This document shows, one piece after another, positions 1-11,588 of a stretch of 64,000 nt of DNA. How positions within the stretch are numbered: position 1 is the stretch's first letter; each line of letters begins with the position of its first letter. This DNA comes from Eutreptiella sp. 'Long Island Sound 2002' (Eukaryota; Euglenozoa; Euglenophyceae; Eutreptiales; Eutreptiaceae). The translations under genes and the position numbers were made by a program. The notes under the pieces were generated by a model, which saw nothing but the letters and a program-made list of their open reading frames with translations, was not told the DNA's origin and did not search any database. The stretch lies in contig OZ038381.1 in NCBI GenBank assembly GCA_964036045.1, positions 124,751,708 through 124,815,707 on the forward strand, in the 5' to 3' direction.

Positions 1-830
1 GGTCAGTTCTACCACACTACGTTTGTTCGCACCTCCGACATTACGTCGAGCGATACATCCTAAGTTGCGATGTGTGTCAAGCGGCGAAGTCAAGGCGAGT
101 CGACACCGCCACAGTGCCCAGACCATTACCGGTGCCCGACACCAAATGGCACAGTGTGTCCATCGATTGGGTTTCTGGGTCGCAGGGGAGTCCTTGCGGG
201 ACAGGCGTATCTCTTGCCTGCCCCGATGGACGGTGTGCCCTACCCGCAGCCCCTCACCGGACACGAACCGCAGTACGTGCCGTGGGGAGTGCTCCTGGTC
301 AGGCCCATTGGCCACCCCCCCAGGCCGGTGCCACCTCGGGCCGCTGACCAAAGGTCCCGGGCGTATCCCACCTTATTGCTTGTGCTCACGTGGGGCCGAT
401 ACGGTCACCGGGGGGGGGGGGGGCCAAACCCCTCAGGCTGGCTCCCTTGCCAGCGTCCCCTGTGGGCCCCTTTCGTCCCTACCCCCCCCTTCCGCTGCGT
501 TGGTCCCTGCCCCTCCGCTCACTACCCTTGTTTTTCCCCCTTCCCGCGCTCCTTTCGGCTCTCCTGGGCTGCTGCCGTGTCCTGCTTGTCCCCCGCTCTC
601 TCCCTCCGCTCTTCCCCGCTCTAGCACTTTGCATGTCAGTTTCTGGGCTGGTTTCAAGTTGGGGTCGCTCATGCGTGCCTTTTGCCCGCACCGCTTGCCG
701 CCTGTCACTCTCTCCGGCCCTGTGTTCGCCCCTGTGCCCCCCCCCCCCCCACTTCTCCTGCCTCTCTTTTTCGTCGCCTTGCCGCCCTCGTCCCCTTCCT
801 GAGGGGGTGGGGGGGGGGGGGGGGGCGCTC
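1..830. other. GC-rich left flank, no gene recognised
   Basis: No domain, RNA gene or repeat family is recognisable here. From about 300 the sequence becomes strongly C/T-rich on the plus strand, with homopolymer runs of C or G of ten or more bases near 409-424, 739-752 and 808-826. ORFs of up to about 300 codons exist on both strands, but they are low-complexity Pro/Arg/Gly/Ser frames expected from skewed, stop-poor DNA. Confidence 0.6.
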
Positions 831-1428
831 GTGATGTCCTTTCCTCCGGGGCATGCACGTTGCGGGCACGATGCAAGCACGTTGCGCAGCACTTGTCCGC
901 GGGGGGGGGGCTGCTCCCTCTCTGTTCGCCTTGCCCTTCTTGGCCGCCCCGGTCGCCGCGGTTCCCCTCGTGCTTGCTCTATTGGGGGGGCGGGGGTTGC
1001 TTTTTGGCTCCCTCCGGTGCCCTTCGTGCCCCGTGTCCCCGCCGCTGGTGGCAAGCATGATGCACGCACAATGCAAGCACATTCCATCACCACATTGTAA
1101 CCGCTATTTTTGCTGGCTACTGGCATCTGGAGTGGTGTCCTTTCCTCCGGGGCATGCACGTTGCGGGCACGATGCGAGCATGTGGCGCGGCACTTGTCCG
1201 CGCGGGGGGGGGGGGGGCTGCTCCCTTTCTGTTCGTTCCGCCCTTCTTGGCCGCCCCGCTTGCCGCGGTTCCCCTCGTGCTCGCCTTGGGGGGGGTCGCT
1301 TCTTGGCTCCCTCCGGTGCCCTTCGTGCCCCGTGTCCCCGCCGCTGGTAGCAAGCATGATGCACGCACAATGCAAGCACAATCCATCAACACACAGAAAC
1401 CACAATTTTCGCTGGCTGCTGGAATGGT
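831..1428. repeat. Tandem duplication, unit about 301 bp
   Basis: A block starting at 831 (GTGATGTCCTTTCCTCCGG) recurs at 1132 with an offset of 301 bp. Shared landmarks in order are a GCATGCACGTTGCGGGCACG segment, a run of ten or more G, a TTGGCCGCCCC segment, and an ending rich in GATGCACGCACAATGCAAGC. The second copy fades near 1428. The units differ by substitutions and G-run length. No coding content is supported. Confidence 0.85.
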
Positions 1429-1893
1429 TTCCTGTCCACTTGGCGGTAGTCGCCCGGTCTCGCTCATGTCTTTAGTGTCCCGTGCCTACTCCCTCCTGTG
1501 CCTTACTTACTGGAGGAGGTACATACCCGGGTGGAGACGGATGATGATGAGGTGCGGGCAGCGGGGAGGACTTACCGTACGCCTCGTAGGCTTCTTGTGC
1601 CATCCGCCGCCCTTGTCGACGGGAGGGCCCCTGTCTCGGCACCAAACAGCCCGGGGGGGGGGGGCTAACCACCCATCCTGTCCCTAGTGCCTGTGCGCCC
1701 ACTTCAACACATCCTGATACCGGTGCCGTGGTATCAGTCTGTGGGAAGTGGCGGCTGCGCTCTCGCCCTCCGGGCCACTGCCACCCCCCAGCGCGATGGA
1801 GGCCCCTGAGGTACGATGGCAGTGGCGCAGAGTGACTGATGGGGGATTTATTGTGGCATCCCCTGGCCACCTAGCTAGTCTGCATAGTCAATG
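1429..1893. other. Unassigned spacer
   Basis: No gene, RNA or known repeat is seen. Composition is mixed GC-rich, with one run of G near 1651-1662. Short ORFs overlap on both strands without protein-like character. Confidence 0.5.
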
Positions 1894-2075
1894 CCGCAGG
1901 GGGCCCACCGGATGGCGCCGTTGGTGCCCATCCCCTCTGCGCGCCGTCCCGATGGTCGAGGCTTCATCCTCCGCAGGGGGTCCAGCGGATGGCGCCATTG
2001 GCGCCCGCCCCCTCTGCGCGCCCAACCACATGTCCTCCCACTGGCCCAACGGATGGCGCTGTTGGGTCATGTCAC
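1894..2075. repeat. Degenerate tandem repeat, unit about 64-77 bp, 2.5 copies
   Basis: The core GGATGGCGC occurs at 1910, 1987 and 2051, each preceded by a CGCAGGGGG-like or GGCCCA-like segment. The first two are followed by CCCCTCTGCGCGCC. Spacing is 77 then 64 bp. It is a local duplication with no coding support. Confidence 0.75.
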
Positions 2076-2119
2076 CAACTGCCTCTGCCGGTCCTGCTAG
2101 CCACTTCTGCTGCATAGGT

Positions 2120-3620
2120 CAGTTGCATGTACGGATATTCATGTATGCATGATCATGACGAGCAAGTTGCACGACACCCTGCGCGGCAAGCCCACTTCCC
2201 CTCTCTCTTCCCGTCCTCACCTCCCGTTTGCTTCCTCGCCTTCTGCGGGCCCCCGCTGGTCCCCTCCCTTCTTTGGCCGTCTTTGCACTTCACTCCGTGC
2301 TCTCTCTCGCCTGTTTGCCTGTTCTTCCTGTTGTCCCTCTTTTTCCCCCTCCGTCCCGCTCCTTCCCTGGCACGTTGCACGGCACTGTACAAGGCTCTTT
2401 CCCCTTTCCGGGGGTTGGTCATCTCGTCTCCGCCTCTATCCGGCCCATGCCTGCTGCCCCGCCGCTCGCGGGACGCCGCCTTGGCATCCTTTCACCGAGT
2501 GCCGGCTCTCCACGTGCATGAGCCCGCACCTGGGGCTCCCCCAATATTCGTCGGTTCCCCACAGCGTCACAGTGCGCAAGTTACACGCCACGCTGCACTA
2601 CTGCTTGCTCCCCTGCTCCCTCTCTCTCTCTTTTCCCTTGTCGCCTGCCCTGTGCTTACCCTTTGGCCCCTCTCTGTTCGCTCTCCCTCTCACGCGCACG
2701 TTACACAACAATGTGCAGGGCACCCTCTCTTCCCCGTGCCCCGGTCCCTCTTGCCGTTGCGCGCACGGTGCACTGCAACCCTCTCGGCTCCGCGGCCCCT
2801 CTGACGTTTGCCCTCTGACCCCTCTGTGCCCCTGTCTCGTCCCCTCTGCTTCTCTCCCCTCTTTGGCTCGCTCTGTCCCTTCCTTTCCCCTCGTGCTCTG
2901 CCCTACCCCTACTCCCTGTGCGCCTCCGCCCTCTGAGCATGATGCACGACACTCACCTTTCCTCGGCGCGCACGATACACGACACGATGCGTGGCTCGCC
3001 CCTCTTTGGCCCTTGTTCCCTCCCTCGCTCCCTGTGCGTGCCCTCCCCTGCGCACGGTACACTACAAGGTGCTGGGCACCCTTTGCTCTCATCTTGCCCT
3101 TGCTCGCCCTTGCTCGCCCTCATGTTCCGGCTTTGTTTCCCCTCCAGCTCCCTCCCCTTGTACGCGCACGGTGCAGAGCATTGTGCTTGGCATCCCCACT
3201 CCCTCTCTTCGCCCTTGTTCGTCGTTTGTGCCCCTTGGGACCCTCGGTTTTCCCGGCTCTCGCCCGTTGCTTGGCTGCCTTACCTTCCCCTTGTACAGGA
3301 CATGATGCAGGTACGTTGCACGCACGTTACATAGCACGCACTTGGGCCCACTAGCATCCTCGGTGACCCTAGGCCGCCCTCGTGTTCTGGCTTTGTTTCC
3401 CCTCCTTCCCCCTCCCCTTGTACGCGCACGGTGCAGAGCATTGTGCTTGGCATCCCCACTCCCTCTCTTCGCCCTCATTCATCGTTTGTGCCCCTTGGGA
3501 CCCTCGGTTCTCCCGGCTCCCGCCCGTTGCTTGGCCGCCTTACCCTCCTCTTGTGAACAACATGATGCAGGCACGTTGCACGCACGTTACATGGCACGCA
3601 CCTGGGCCCACTAACATCAA
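2120..3620. repeat. Degenerate dispersed-motif repeat block, including a 260-bp tandem duplication
   Basis: A motif of the form GCGCACGnTrCAC...GTGC recurs at irregular 70-200-bp spacing (near 2160, 2371, 2570, 2695, 2757, 2940, 3049, 3163, 3310, 3423 and 3560), separated by pyrimidine-rich spacer. Some copies can form short hairpins, such as GCACGTTACACAACAATGTGC-like arms around 2695. The segment from 3121 recurs at 3381 with an offset of 260 bp and near-identical sequence to about 3620. Long frames through the block are low-complexity and not annotated. Confidence 0.7.
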
Positions 3621-3850
3621 CTTTGAATCTCATATGCCGTTAGAGCGGCACCACGCTACGGCCGCCCTCCGCTGCAATGCCCCCGCAGGAGTTGGTGCCG
3701 CGGGTGCCGAGTCAAATGCCACGGGGGCCGCGGCCTTGGCAGGCCCCGGTCGCCCCCCGGCCAGGGTTTCTCTGTACCCCCCACGGCGCCTGGTCGCCGG
3801 GGGGGATCCATCAAAAGTTCCTGTAATACATCGAAAAAAAATAGCCCTCA

Positions 3851-3998
3851 ACATACATACATACATACATACATACATACATGCATACATACATACATAC
3901 ATACATACATACATACATACATACATACATACATACATACATACATACATACCTACATACCTACCTACCTACCTACCTACCTACCTACGTACATACAT
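3851..3998. repeat. (CATA)n microsatellite with a (CCTA)n segment
   Basis: CATA units run from 3851 to about 3951 with one CATG interruption, then CCTA units to about 3988, then CATA again to 3998. It abuts the 3' end of LINE copy 1. Frames encoding HTYI or MYVC runs through it are artefacts of the repeat. Confidence 0.97.
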
Positions 3999-4020
3999 GA
4001 TTTGATTTGATTTGATTTGA
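3999..4020 (-). repeat. LINE 3' tail, (TCAAA)n
   Basis: Four-and-a-bit TTTGA units on the plus strand, read as TCAAA on the element strand, lie exactly between the LINE 3' untranslated sequence and the (CATA)n array. Copy 2 has one more unit. Such short-repeat tails are characteristic of LINE 3' ends made by target-primed reverse transcription. Confidence 0.85.
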
Positions 4021-4371
4021 AAAATCCGCTTTGTCTGGGTTCGGACCAGTCCCCTTCCGAGTTCCACAGCAAGCCTCCCCTACAACCTACACACCGAACA
4101 CAAAGCAAATCAAATCTCTGAACGAATGTGACTTAGCAAGGATGTGACAGTCGACCCAGGCCACACTCTTCTGAAAGCACGTGTTATATCGACTTAGTAC
4201 ATGTGTTTCCCCTTGCCTTTGCCACCCTGCTTACCCATGGATCCTCCTTTGCTTCCCTTGGACCCAAAATAGGCATAGTGGTAAGACTCATAAGTCGTGC
4301 TTGGAGCCGATGTCGATCTGTGCCTCCCAGAATCTGGCTGATACCTGTTCGCACGTCTTGAAGAGAGACGG

Positions 4372-4824
4372 TTACCAAATTTGCATGTCTAGAACAGGTT
4401 TCAGCACAGGCGGGGGAACACCACGGGAGTGAGAGGCATCAGAAATAACCCACCCCAGTGACAGACACGACTGCTTTGTCCGCACCATAAAATGCCATAG
4501 CTGGAGTCCCGAATCCTGGCGAAGCCCCTCCCATGGCCATTGCACACCCAGGAGGCACCAATACACACCCTCCCCCCCAAGTCTTCTCCTCATTGCCTCT
4601 CTGACGACAGAATGAAGGTTTCCTTGGCATTCGCTGATCCATACGGAGGGGACTTTAGCGTGCCAGACCATCATCTTAACTGTCCCCTTGCAACGCACCA
4701 GAACATGCCCTACGTATCCTGTCCCCCGAACAGACGAGAAAAGAACCCAGAGCAGGTTGGAGGGAGTGTGATTGCCCAGATGTGCAGCTTGCGTCTGAAA
4801 CCCTAGCAGCACACCCGAGTTCAT
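4372..4824 (-). CDS. LINE ORF3, 150 codons, function unknown
   Basis: The ATG at 4824-4822 overlaps the stop of the ORF2 frame (TGA, 4823-4821) as ATGA. The frame ends with a TAA next to MQIW, about 370 bp before the tail. It has no recognised domain. The residue mix is protein-like: Trp-rich, with a basic patch near residues 76-81. The equivalent frame in copy 2 is also open over exactly 150 codons, with 138 identical residues. ORF3 is therefore uninterrupted in both copies although ORF1 and ORF2 carry stops. It may be a separate accessory protein, or the true C-terminal part of ORF2 reached by reinitiation or frameshift. The 12 replacements do not show strong purifying selection. Confidence 0.55.
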   Translation of the reverse strand: MNSGVLLGFQTQAAHLGNHTPSNLLWVLFSSVRGTGYVGHVLVRCKGTVKMMVWHAKVPSVWISECQGNLHSVVREAMRRRLGGEGVYWCLLGVQWPWEGLRQDSGLQLWHFMVRTKQSCLSLGWVISDASHSRGVPPPVLKPVLDMQIW

Positions 4825-7800
4825 TCCTGCAGTCCACTGAGAATGGAACAGAGGGCACGGAAGCCGGACATTATCTGTATCGTACCCACCGTGTACATGG
4901 CATACGCGCTCTCTAGGACTTGATAAATGAGGATATGTGGTTGACTGACACCTAATTTGGAGAGAACAAGCGCAATACCCCTAATTGGGCCTAACCCCAG
5001 CCATATGGGCCACACTGGCTTCACTGATTTCGAGGAATCAGATATGGCAGCTCCCTTCGCAAGATGACACCAGACAATGAACAGACCCGGATGTCCCAAA
5101 ATCTCAACACCCCCCCATCGAAGAGTGATACGGTCAGAGGGAATGCCCGCAGCACACAAAATTTCGCAGACATGTCCAGACCTAGCAAGAACCCGCACTT
5201 TGGTAGATAAGCATTCGTGGAATCTATGTTGTGTTACCGAGTGACACCACATGGAGCATAGTGAGCATTCCGCTTCTCTGTGTTGCCACTCCCACTGGTG
5301 TGCGGACGCATACACACTCCAACCCCTTATGTGTCCCCAATGCTCTATTCCTAATGGCTGCAGCTGCACCCAGCACTTGAGCCGTGAGACCGATTCGGGT
5401 AGCACCATGCGCCATGATCTCTCCGGAGGGGTGGGTGAGCAAGAGGAAGAGACGCTGAGGAAAACATCATCAGATTGACTAAGCAGATGTCGTTTGAGGT
5501 GGACTATCAATCTGTCACCCTGGAATGGAAGAATGGAATCTCTGTCCAGCCATACATCAAGAACTTAGACCTCTTGACGCTCACCGCGCGCACCAGCTTT
5601 CGCTTCAGAGTCCATTTCGGGGTTGAACGATGATATCCAGTCATCTAGTTCCGTATCGTGCTGTGCTGGCACCCAACCCATCTGAACTGGAAGATGCGTT
5701 AAGACAAAGTGCGCGACAACCCTGTCCATGATTGATGCAGTTTTGTCGGCCATGTCTTTGGACTGCAGAGACTGCACAGCTGATAAACAGTCAGACCACA
5801 CCCACATTTCTTTTAAGCACACACCATGGGAGGAGACAAATTCGGCAATGGCAACTACCGCAGAGACAACAACAGAGGCTTCTACCAACTTGGTGCTGAG
5901 ACCAATAGCAGAGAGGGATACACTGTAGTCCAGCCACACATGACCCTGACCGTCCACAACTTTTGCCGCTCCCCTCCAGCAATCCTTGACGCTTGCATCA
6001 CCAAAAACATAGAGAAAACCGTAGGGAGAGCACCCCCCCGAGGCGGTTTCACACACCACTTAGCCCCTTGACCTGACACGAGTTTGCGAAACTGAATGCC
6101 CAAGCTTTGGAGCCTGGACTGAATGCGTTGAGAGTCGCTGTCAAAGCGGTGCAGGCACGGGTTCGACCAGTGTGCCCACACAGATTGGGCCAGCAGGGCG
6201 TTGGGCCCATTTAGAGACTTAAACAGTTCATTGATGACTGTGACCCAAAGGACATGATCTGGGGCAGCTCTTCCTAGAATGGAAACTATGCAGGCACGTG
6301 GAGTATTGGGAGCCAACCCAAAGACCAGCCTCTACACCTTGCATATGGACCCTGTCACTGAACTGATTTGCAAAACCGTTGGCACATTCACACAGCAGCG
6401 AAACACAAGCCTGTTGACTACAAGTCCTTCTATCACAGTGTGTGCCACACCCACCGACACGGGCGACCCTCGCAGCCTGCTGATGCCCGTTCGAGACCAC
6501 CGTGTAATGACTTTTTTGATGGTAGGGAACCCTCCTAGAATATTAGCGTTTCCCCCCAGGAATTTTATGTGTTGGTGCCTGTTGGTGGACCACACTGGCT
6601 TGTCGTCCCAAACGACCGATTTGCTGACACTGCAGGCTGAGCCTTGCTTGACCTGAAGTACTTGAATGTTCATTTTGGAGCTATTGTTGCGTTGTCCTAC
6701 ACGGTCAATAATAACACGAAGGTGGTCGGCCACTCGCTGCCTGTCGTCTATGCTAGAAAACCCCACTGTGTCGTCAACATAGCCCAGAGAAGCAATCATT
6801 TCTACCGAGGGGGGAACACATACCGGAACCCCAACCCCTAGTTGACGCATGGCAAGATGTATCAAATTAACTGCAAGTATGTAAAAAAGTGGATCTAAAC
6901 CCCCCCCTTGAAGGACACCCTCCACTTGACAATACGACTCTGATAGGCCCAGGGCAGAAACCACATATTGCCTGAAGGACAAGTAATGATGAACCACTTC
7001 ATGCACTACTCCACGTAAAAACGGATACATTTCAGCAACCCTCAGAATGGCTTGCCTGTTGATTTCATCAAAGGCACCAGAGAAATCCAAAAACATCGTC
7101 GTAACATCGCCCCGCACCGCCAAGGATTGGGTGATCACTGTGTGTACCATGCCGCGCAGACCATGTGCGGAAGACCCTTTAAACCCTGCATACTGTCTAC
7201 CACCAGACTCAGTTGGTGCTGTGGCCAGCCGAATCAAAGGGGCATACAGTTTAGCCTGTATGCGAAACAGGGCGGAGAGAAGTTTAATAGGCCTAGTATT
7301 GACATTGACATTGTCACCCGCAGATTTTTTCAGGGTAAGGTGTATAGCCGAGAAAACCTCCAAAGGCCACTGACCAAAGGGAAGTCTGAGAATCTGAGTC
7401 ACTCGGAAGAGGGACGCCAGCCCCATCCATTTCACTAGATTTGGTATAAAACCATCAACCCCTGCCGTCGCACTGGTCAGTTTGTGCCGGATACGCAACA
7501 GGGACTCTACTGAGACCTGCATCACTTGTGAGAGAATCAGGTACCTGCGGGCCTCTATTGCAACAGGGGTGAGGTGCACCACATACCTGTGGCGCATGAC
7601 AGACTGAACCCACTCAAGAGGAACAATAGTGGAACGCACAGGGTATTTCAGAACACACTCCCTGGGCAACACCTGCAGGATGTCCCTACTCGTCACCAGA
7701 GATTGAGAGGATGTGGCCGTTACCTCATGTAACGCAATGAACGGGTTTGCTGCTTGTAACTTCAGCACCTTCATGGTTTGCCCCGTGAGACCTGTTCCTG

Positions 7801-9021
7801 ACACAGCTTTCCAGTCACTAATCGCCGTAGACCAGTATTTGGAGGACAATCTGAACTCTAGGGAGCGCTGCACTCTCCAGCCCTGGCCGCCTGTAATGGC
7901 CTTGAGAGACACAACTACTGATTTCAGCTCCGTGTGGACCTCTTCAGATTTAGGACTACTCACCACATGGTTGACTACTGTGATACACTCTCTATAGGCC
8001 TGCAGCCAGCTAGACGCGTCACAGATGCCGAGACTCATGGCTTGCATGAGATTGGAAAAAATCACTGTGCTGTCATGGTCCCAATTGCGAGGTTCAACTG
8101 GGCGCATCAAAGATCCTGTGGCTCCTGCCTTTGCTGTCTGACACCCTTGAATCCAAACAGCTGGGTGGTCGCCAACCTCTCTCAGCCACATACCGCACGA
8201 TTGCCCAGAGACCCCTTTTAGAATGCAAAAGTCCTTGGGAAGATGAACCCTCCCCTGCATGAACGCGACTCTGGCACCCAGAAACTTAATAAGGGCAACT
8301 GACAATTTATGCGTGCGGATGTCCCTATTCCAGTCACCCCCCACGATGAGCCACGACACCGGTAGCTATTGGAGACCGAAAATCAGATGCACTAGCTGTT
8401 GATTGTATAACAGTTCGTTCGACCTGTGCGCCATGTGGACGCTACCCCGGACCCCCAAACCCCAGCCATTGTGAACCACCACAAGAAAAGAGTGATCAGT
8501 ATCCAGAAGAACAGTTTTGAACTGTGCCCAGGATGACAAAACCGAGACTTCTAGGCCTTTACCAACATCGCAGTGAGCAGAGGAGCGATGCCAAAAGCCA
8601 TCAATGTGGTGCATGTCTAGTTTTTTCACTGAGCCCCAGGTTTCTTGAATGAACAGCACCCTGGCATCTGAGGTGACACACATCTCAAGCACTTCATCCC
8701 ACTTGGGCCTGCGTATTTCAACTACCTATTTAACCCTTGAACATTAGCAGACAGGCAGCCCCACGGCAAGGCAACAAGGGTGGCAGACTCAGGAATAGGA
8801 ATGGAGCTCCACGCTTGCACTTCGTAGTACTGCAACGACCACTGAGGGGGGGTCCAATTGAGCCAGACATGTAACATCATGACACATTCATGCGGGACGC
8901 ATCAACACAGAACTTTTTCTGTCCGTCATCCCCGAGACAGAGGATCCCACTCAGTTACTCCGCATACATCCTGCCACCACCCAGTGGTGTCATCCACAAT
9001 CTCCTTGCGGTGTCTTGCCAC
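4821..9021 (-). pseudogene. LINE ORF2 (APE-RT-RNase H-CCHC polyprotein), inactivated
   Basis: Same architecture as copy 2: endonuclease signatures near 8640-8360 and 8350-8170, an RT with FLDFSGAFDE and YVDD boxes inside the open segment 6332-8359, an RNase H beginning FGDAS in 5565-6059, and a C-terminal region to 4821. That last region contains a C-x2-C-x9-H-x4-C finger at 5267-5211, the pattern often found after RT/RNase H in LINEs. Breaks relative to copy 2 are a 1-nt deletion near 8733, TAG at 8366-8368 (CAG in copy 2), TAG at 6332-6334, a frameshift near 6016 before the RNase H, and TAA at 5565-5567 (TCA in copy 2). Because the last stop is not shared with copy 2, the C-terminal finger probably belonged to the ancestral ORF2. 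Confidence 0.88.
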
Positions 9022-9030
9022 TGCCTTTCC

Positions 9031-11588
9031 TTACTTGACTAGCACTTGGTGCTATCTTCCCCATTGTAAAGAAATGACCACAACCCAAAGGGGAAGAACA
9101 CACTCCGGTTCAACAAAATTTACAGGGACTGGAGCCGCCAACAGGCCCATCCTGCCCAAAACAACTGCATTGGTACACATGTGAAATTTAGTATCGCCAC
9201 ACGCCATGGTTGCTGACCTTACGAGGGTAGCATCCGCGGGTGATGAGGGAACACCGAGCAAAGCCACGTGTCTGGACCCTAGCGTTTCTACCTTCTTAGT
9301 GAAGCCTGTCCATTGGGGACTCATGATGCGGCAAACTGACACTTTCCGATCACCACATATCAATACCCGATGGTGTTCAGCATCACTGTGCTCAACAGTA
9401 GGAGGGGGAACCCCGTCACTGGTCAACCGACCCCACGATGCATCAAGGCCAAGGGCAATTGAGGACACTTGAGAGTAGTCCCCCGTTTTTAGCTTCTTAC
9501 GCACTTTGTTGACCTTGGTAAGCGTTTTGCGTTTGGAAAACTCCTCAGCCGCCCATTCAGGCACGTCGTAGAACCTATGATCTCTGTGTTTCACTGCTAG
9601 TTCTACACACTCCTTAGCTGAGACCCAGTGTTCCGGCGAGTCGTCATCCTCTCCTATCACGGTGGATTTTACTCCGGCATCGTAAACTCTGGACAGACCC
9701 CAGATAGCGTGAGCAGACACAACCTCCCTGAGTTCATCAGGCATTCCAGGCGGGGGAGAATGGAATCTAAGGATCCCCCCTAACTCTCGTTGAAAGCCCC
9801 AACCCCACATGGATATGAAGGCATGAGAGGGGGAGAAGGGCGGAAACAGACACCACACCGGGGATTGCATTTTTGACGGCGAGAGAAACAGACCTGAAAC
9901 AGGTGTACTCACAGGAGCCTCTTTGGCAGGCGCAGGCTGAGGAATATGAGAGCCAATTTTTCGCAGTCCTTCGACCAGTTGTAATTCCTTCACCTCAATG
10001 AGGTCTGAGCGGCCCAATGGGTCCCTGGATGCTCTGATGCGCAAGCTGTCGCGGTACTTACCTCCCAGGATGGGATCTAGCCTGCTGGACGGAACAAACA
10101 TGACAACCTCACCAAATTGGGACAGCATGTCCCGATAGACTATGTAGTCGAGAGACAACTGACCGAAGGCAGCTTCACAGCCCAAAAAGGAGTCAAGGGC
10201 ATCAGTATGTTCAAACCCAGTGAGCAGAATGGGTTTCAAACGATCCGTGGTGGACTGCGACTTCTCAACAATAACTTTACCCAGCCCAGACCCAGCTTGC
10301 CATTGTTGTACCGGCGGTGTAACATTATCAGAGATGGGGGCACTAGCCTGACGTGGCTCAGCGGAGTTACTGCCCTGTGCCGTGGAAGCCGTGTCATCCA
10401 GCGTTAGTGCCCTGACTACTCCCTCTACCCGCGGTTTCTTGGGGTTTTTTGGCTTGGACGGAGAGGGCTTGGACGCATCCGCACCTGAAGAAGGACTGGA
10501 AATAACGTTGCGTTTTCTATTAGCCTCTGCAGCTAGTTTGGCCTGCAGGCGATGCCCTTCCTCTTCTACCTGCCTAAGAGGACGCATCCACTTGAGCAAC
10601 GCTACCATGACACCCTTCCAGAACCTGCCCTCAACCGGTGTGGCTGACTTCAACCTCAACAAGATATTACTCCTGATTCCCGACACTCCAACAGCAAAAC
10701 TTCAACAGGAACATCCTCACTGTACATCTCAGCTACCAAGGATTGAAGTTTATCTTCCTCATTGATCGAAAGATCATCTACGGTGTTGACCAGGGAGATG
10801 GCACCCAAGACATCAACGGACTCCGAATCCTGTTCCTGTGGGACTACGTCTGTGGGTTGATCTGGAGCTTCTGAGAGGGCGTCGGATTCACTAAAAAGTT
10901 CCTTGTAAAAGGCTGACCAGATACAGCGAAGTTCGGACTTGGCATTGAGACGTGCAGTGCTCCACTCGGTAAGCATGGGTCTGTCTGAGACTTTTGCAAT
11001 GGTGGCCAGCATGGCATCCAAAAGGGAGTATTTTGAGGAGATGTTTGAGAAGCTTTCCGGTACTCTCTTGGATTTGACAACCTGGCGGCAGATGTCCTTC
11101 TCAGCACCATCCAGTAACTTGCCCACCAGGGAACTCCAGGTATTAGTCTCGATATCGGGACGCAGTTTGAGGACCTCATCCAACACAGTGTTGTCAATGG
11201 ACCCGGCCAGAATACACATTGTCATGATCCGGGCCCTGACGCTGTCTGGTTGAACCCACAGGCCCACCGGTTCTTCTACAGGGTCCCCATGAGAGGGCAG
11301 CCATCGCAATTTTGTAGGGGTGCCCCCTTTTTGAATGTGACCAAACTCCATAGAAATTGTTGCCATGGGGCTGAACATGTGGGGTGGAGAGAAAACCAAA
11401 AAGATTACCTCTGTGGGACTGGTACAGGCACCGATACTCACTATCTACATGCCCCTGGGCCTCAGGCAGTTGCGCTCTGTCTAGCACACCCCACACGTTC
11501 CACAGACGCCGATACTCACTATCTGCGCGTCATAGATGCTGCCATTGTCGAGTGGAATTACCCTGCAAGTGATGTCAGCTTTTGTCAT
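9031..11588 (-). pseudogene. LINE ORF1, inactivated
   Basis: The frame begins at an ATG at 11588-11586 and ends at the TAA at 9033-9031, the same stop that ends ORF1 in copy 2. Breaks are TAG at 11481-11483 and 11445-11447 (CAG or CGG in the other copies), a 1-nt deletion near 10685 and TAG at 9052-9054 (CAG in copy 2). The longest remaining pieces are 10656-11441 and 9052-10686. The second piece has a Glu/Lys/Ala-rich, possibly helical stretch, then a Ser/Pro/Lys-rich basic segment near 10450 that could bind nucleic acid. No CCHC zinc knuckle and no RRM could be identified. ORF1 is assigned by position upstream of ORF2. Confidence 0.75.

Noticed and set aside
479-1405. 308-codon minus-strand ORF in the left flank
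   Set aside because: It reads through a 301-bp tandem duplication and G-runs, is Arg/Gly/Pro-rich, and overlaps several equally open frames.
3621-4005. (CCTA)n considered as telomeric repeat
   Set aside because: The unit is four bases and does not match CCCTAA- or CCCTAAA-type telomeres. It grades into CATA.
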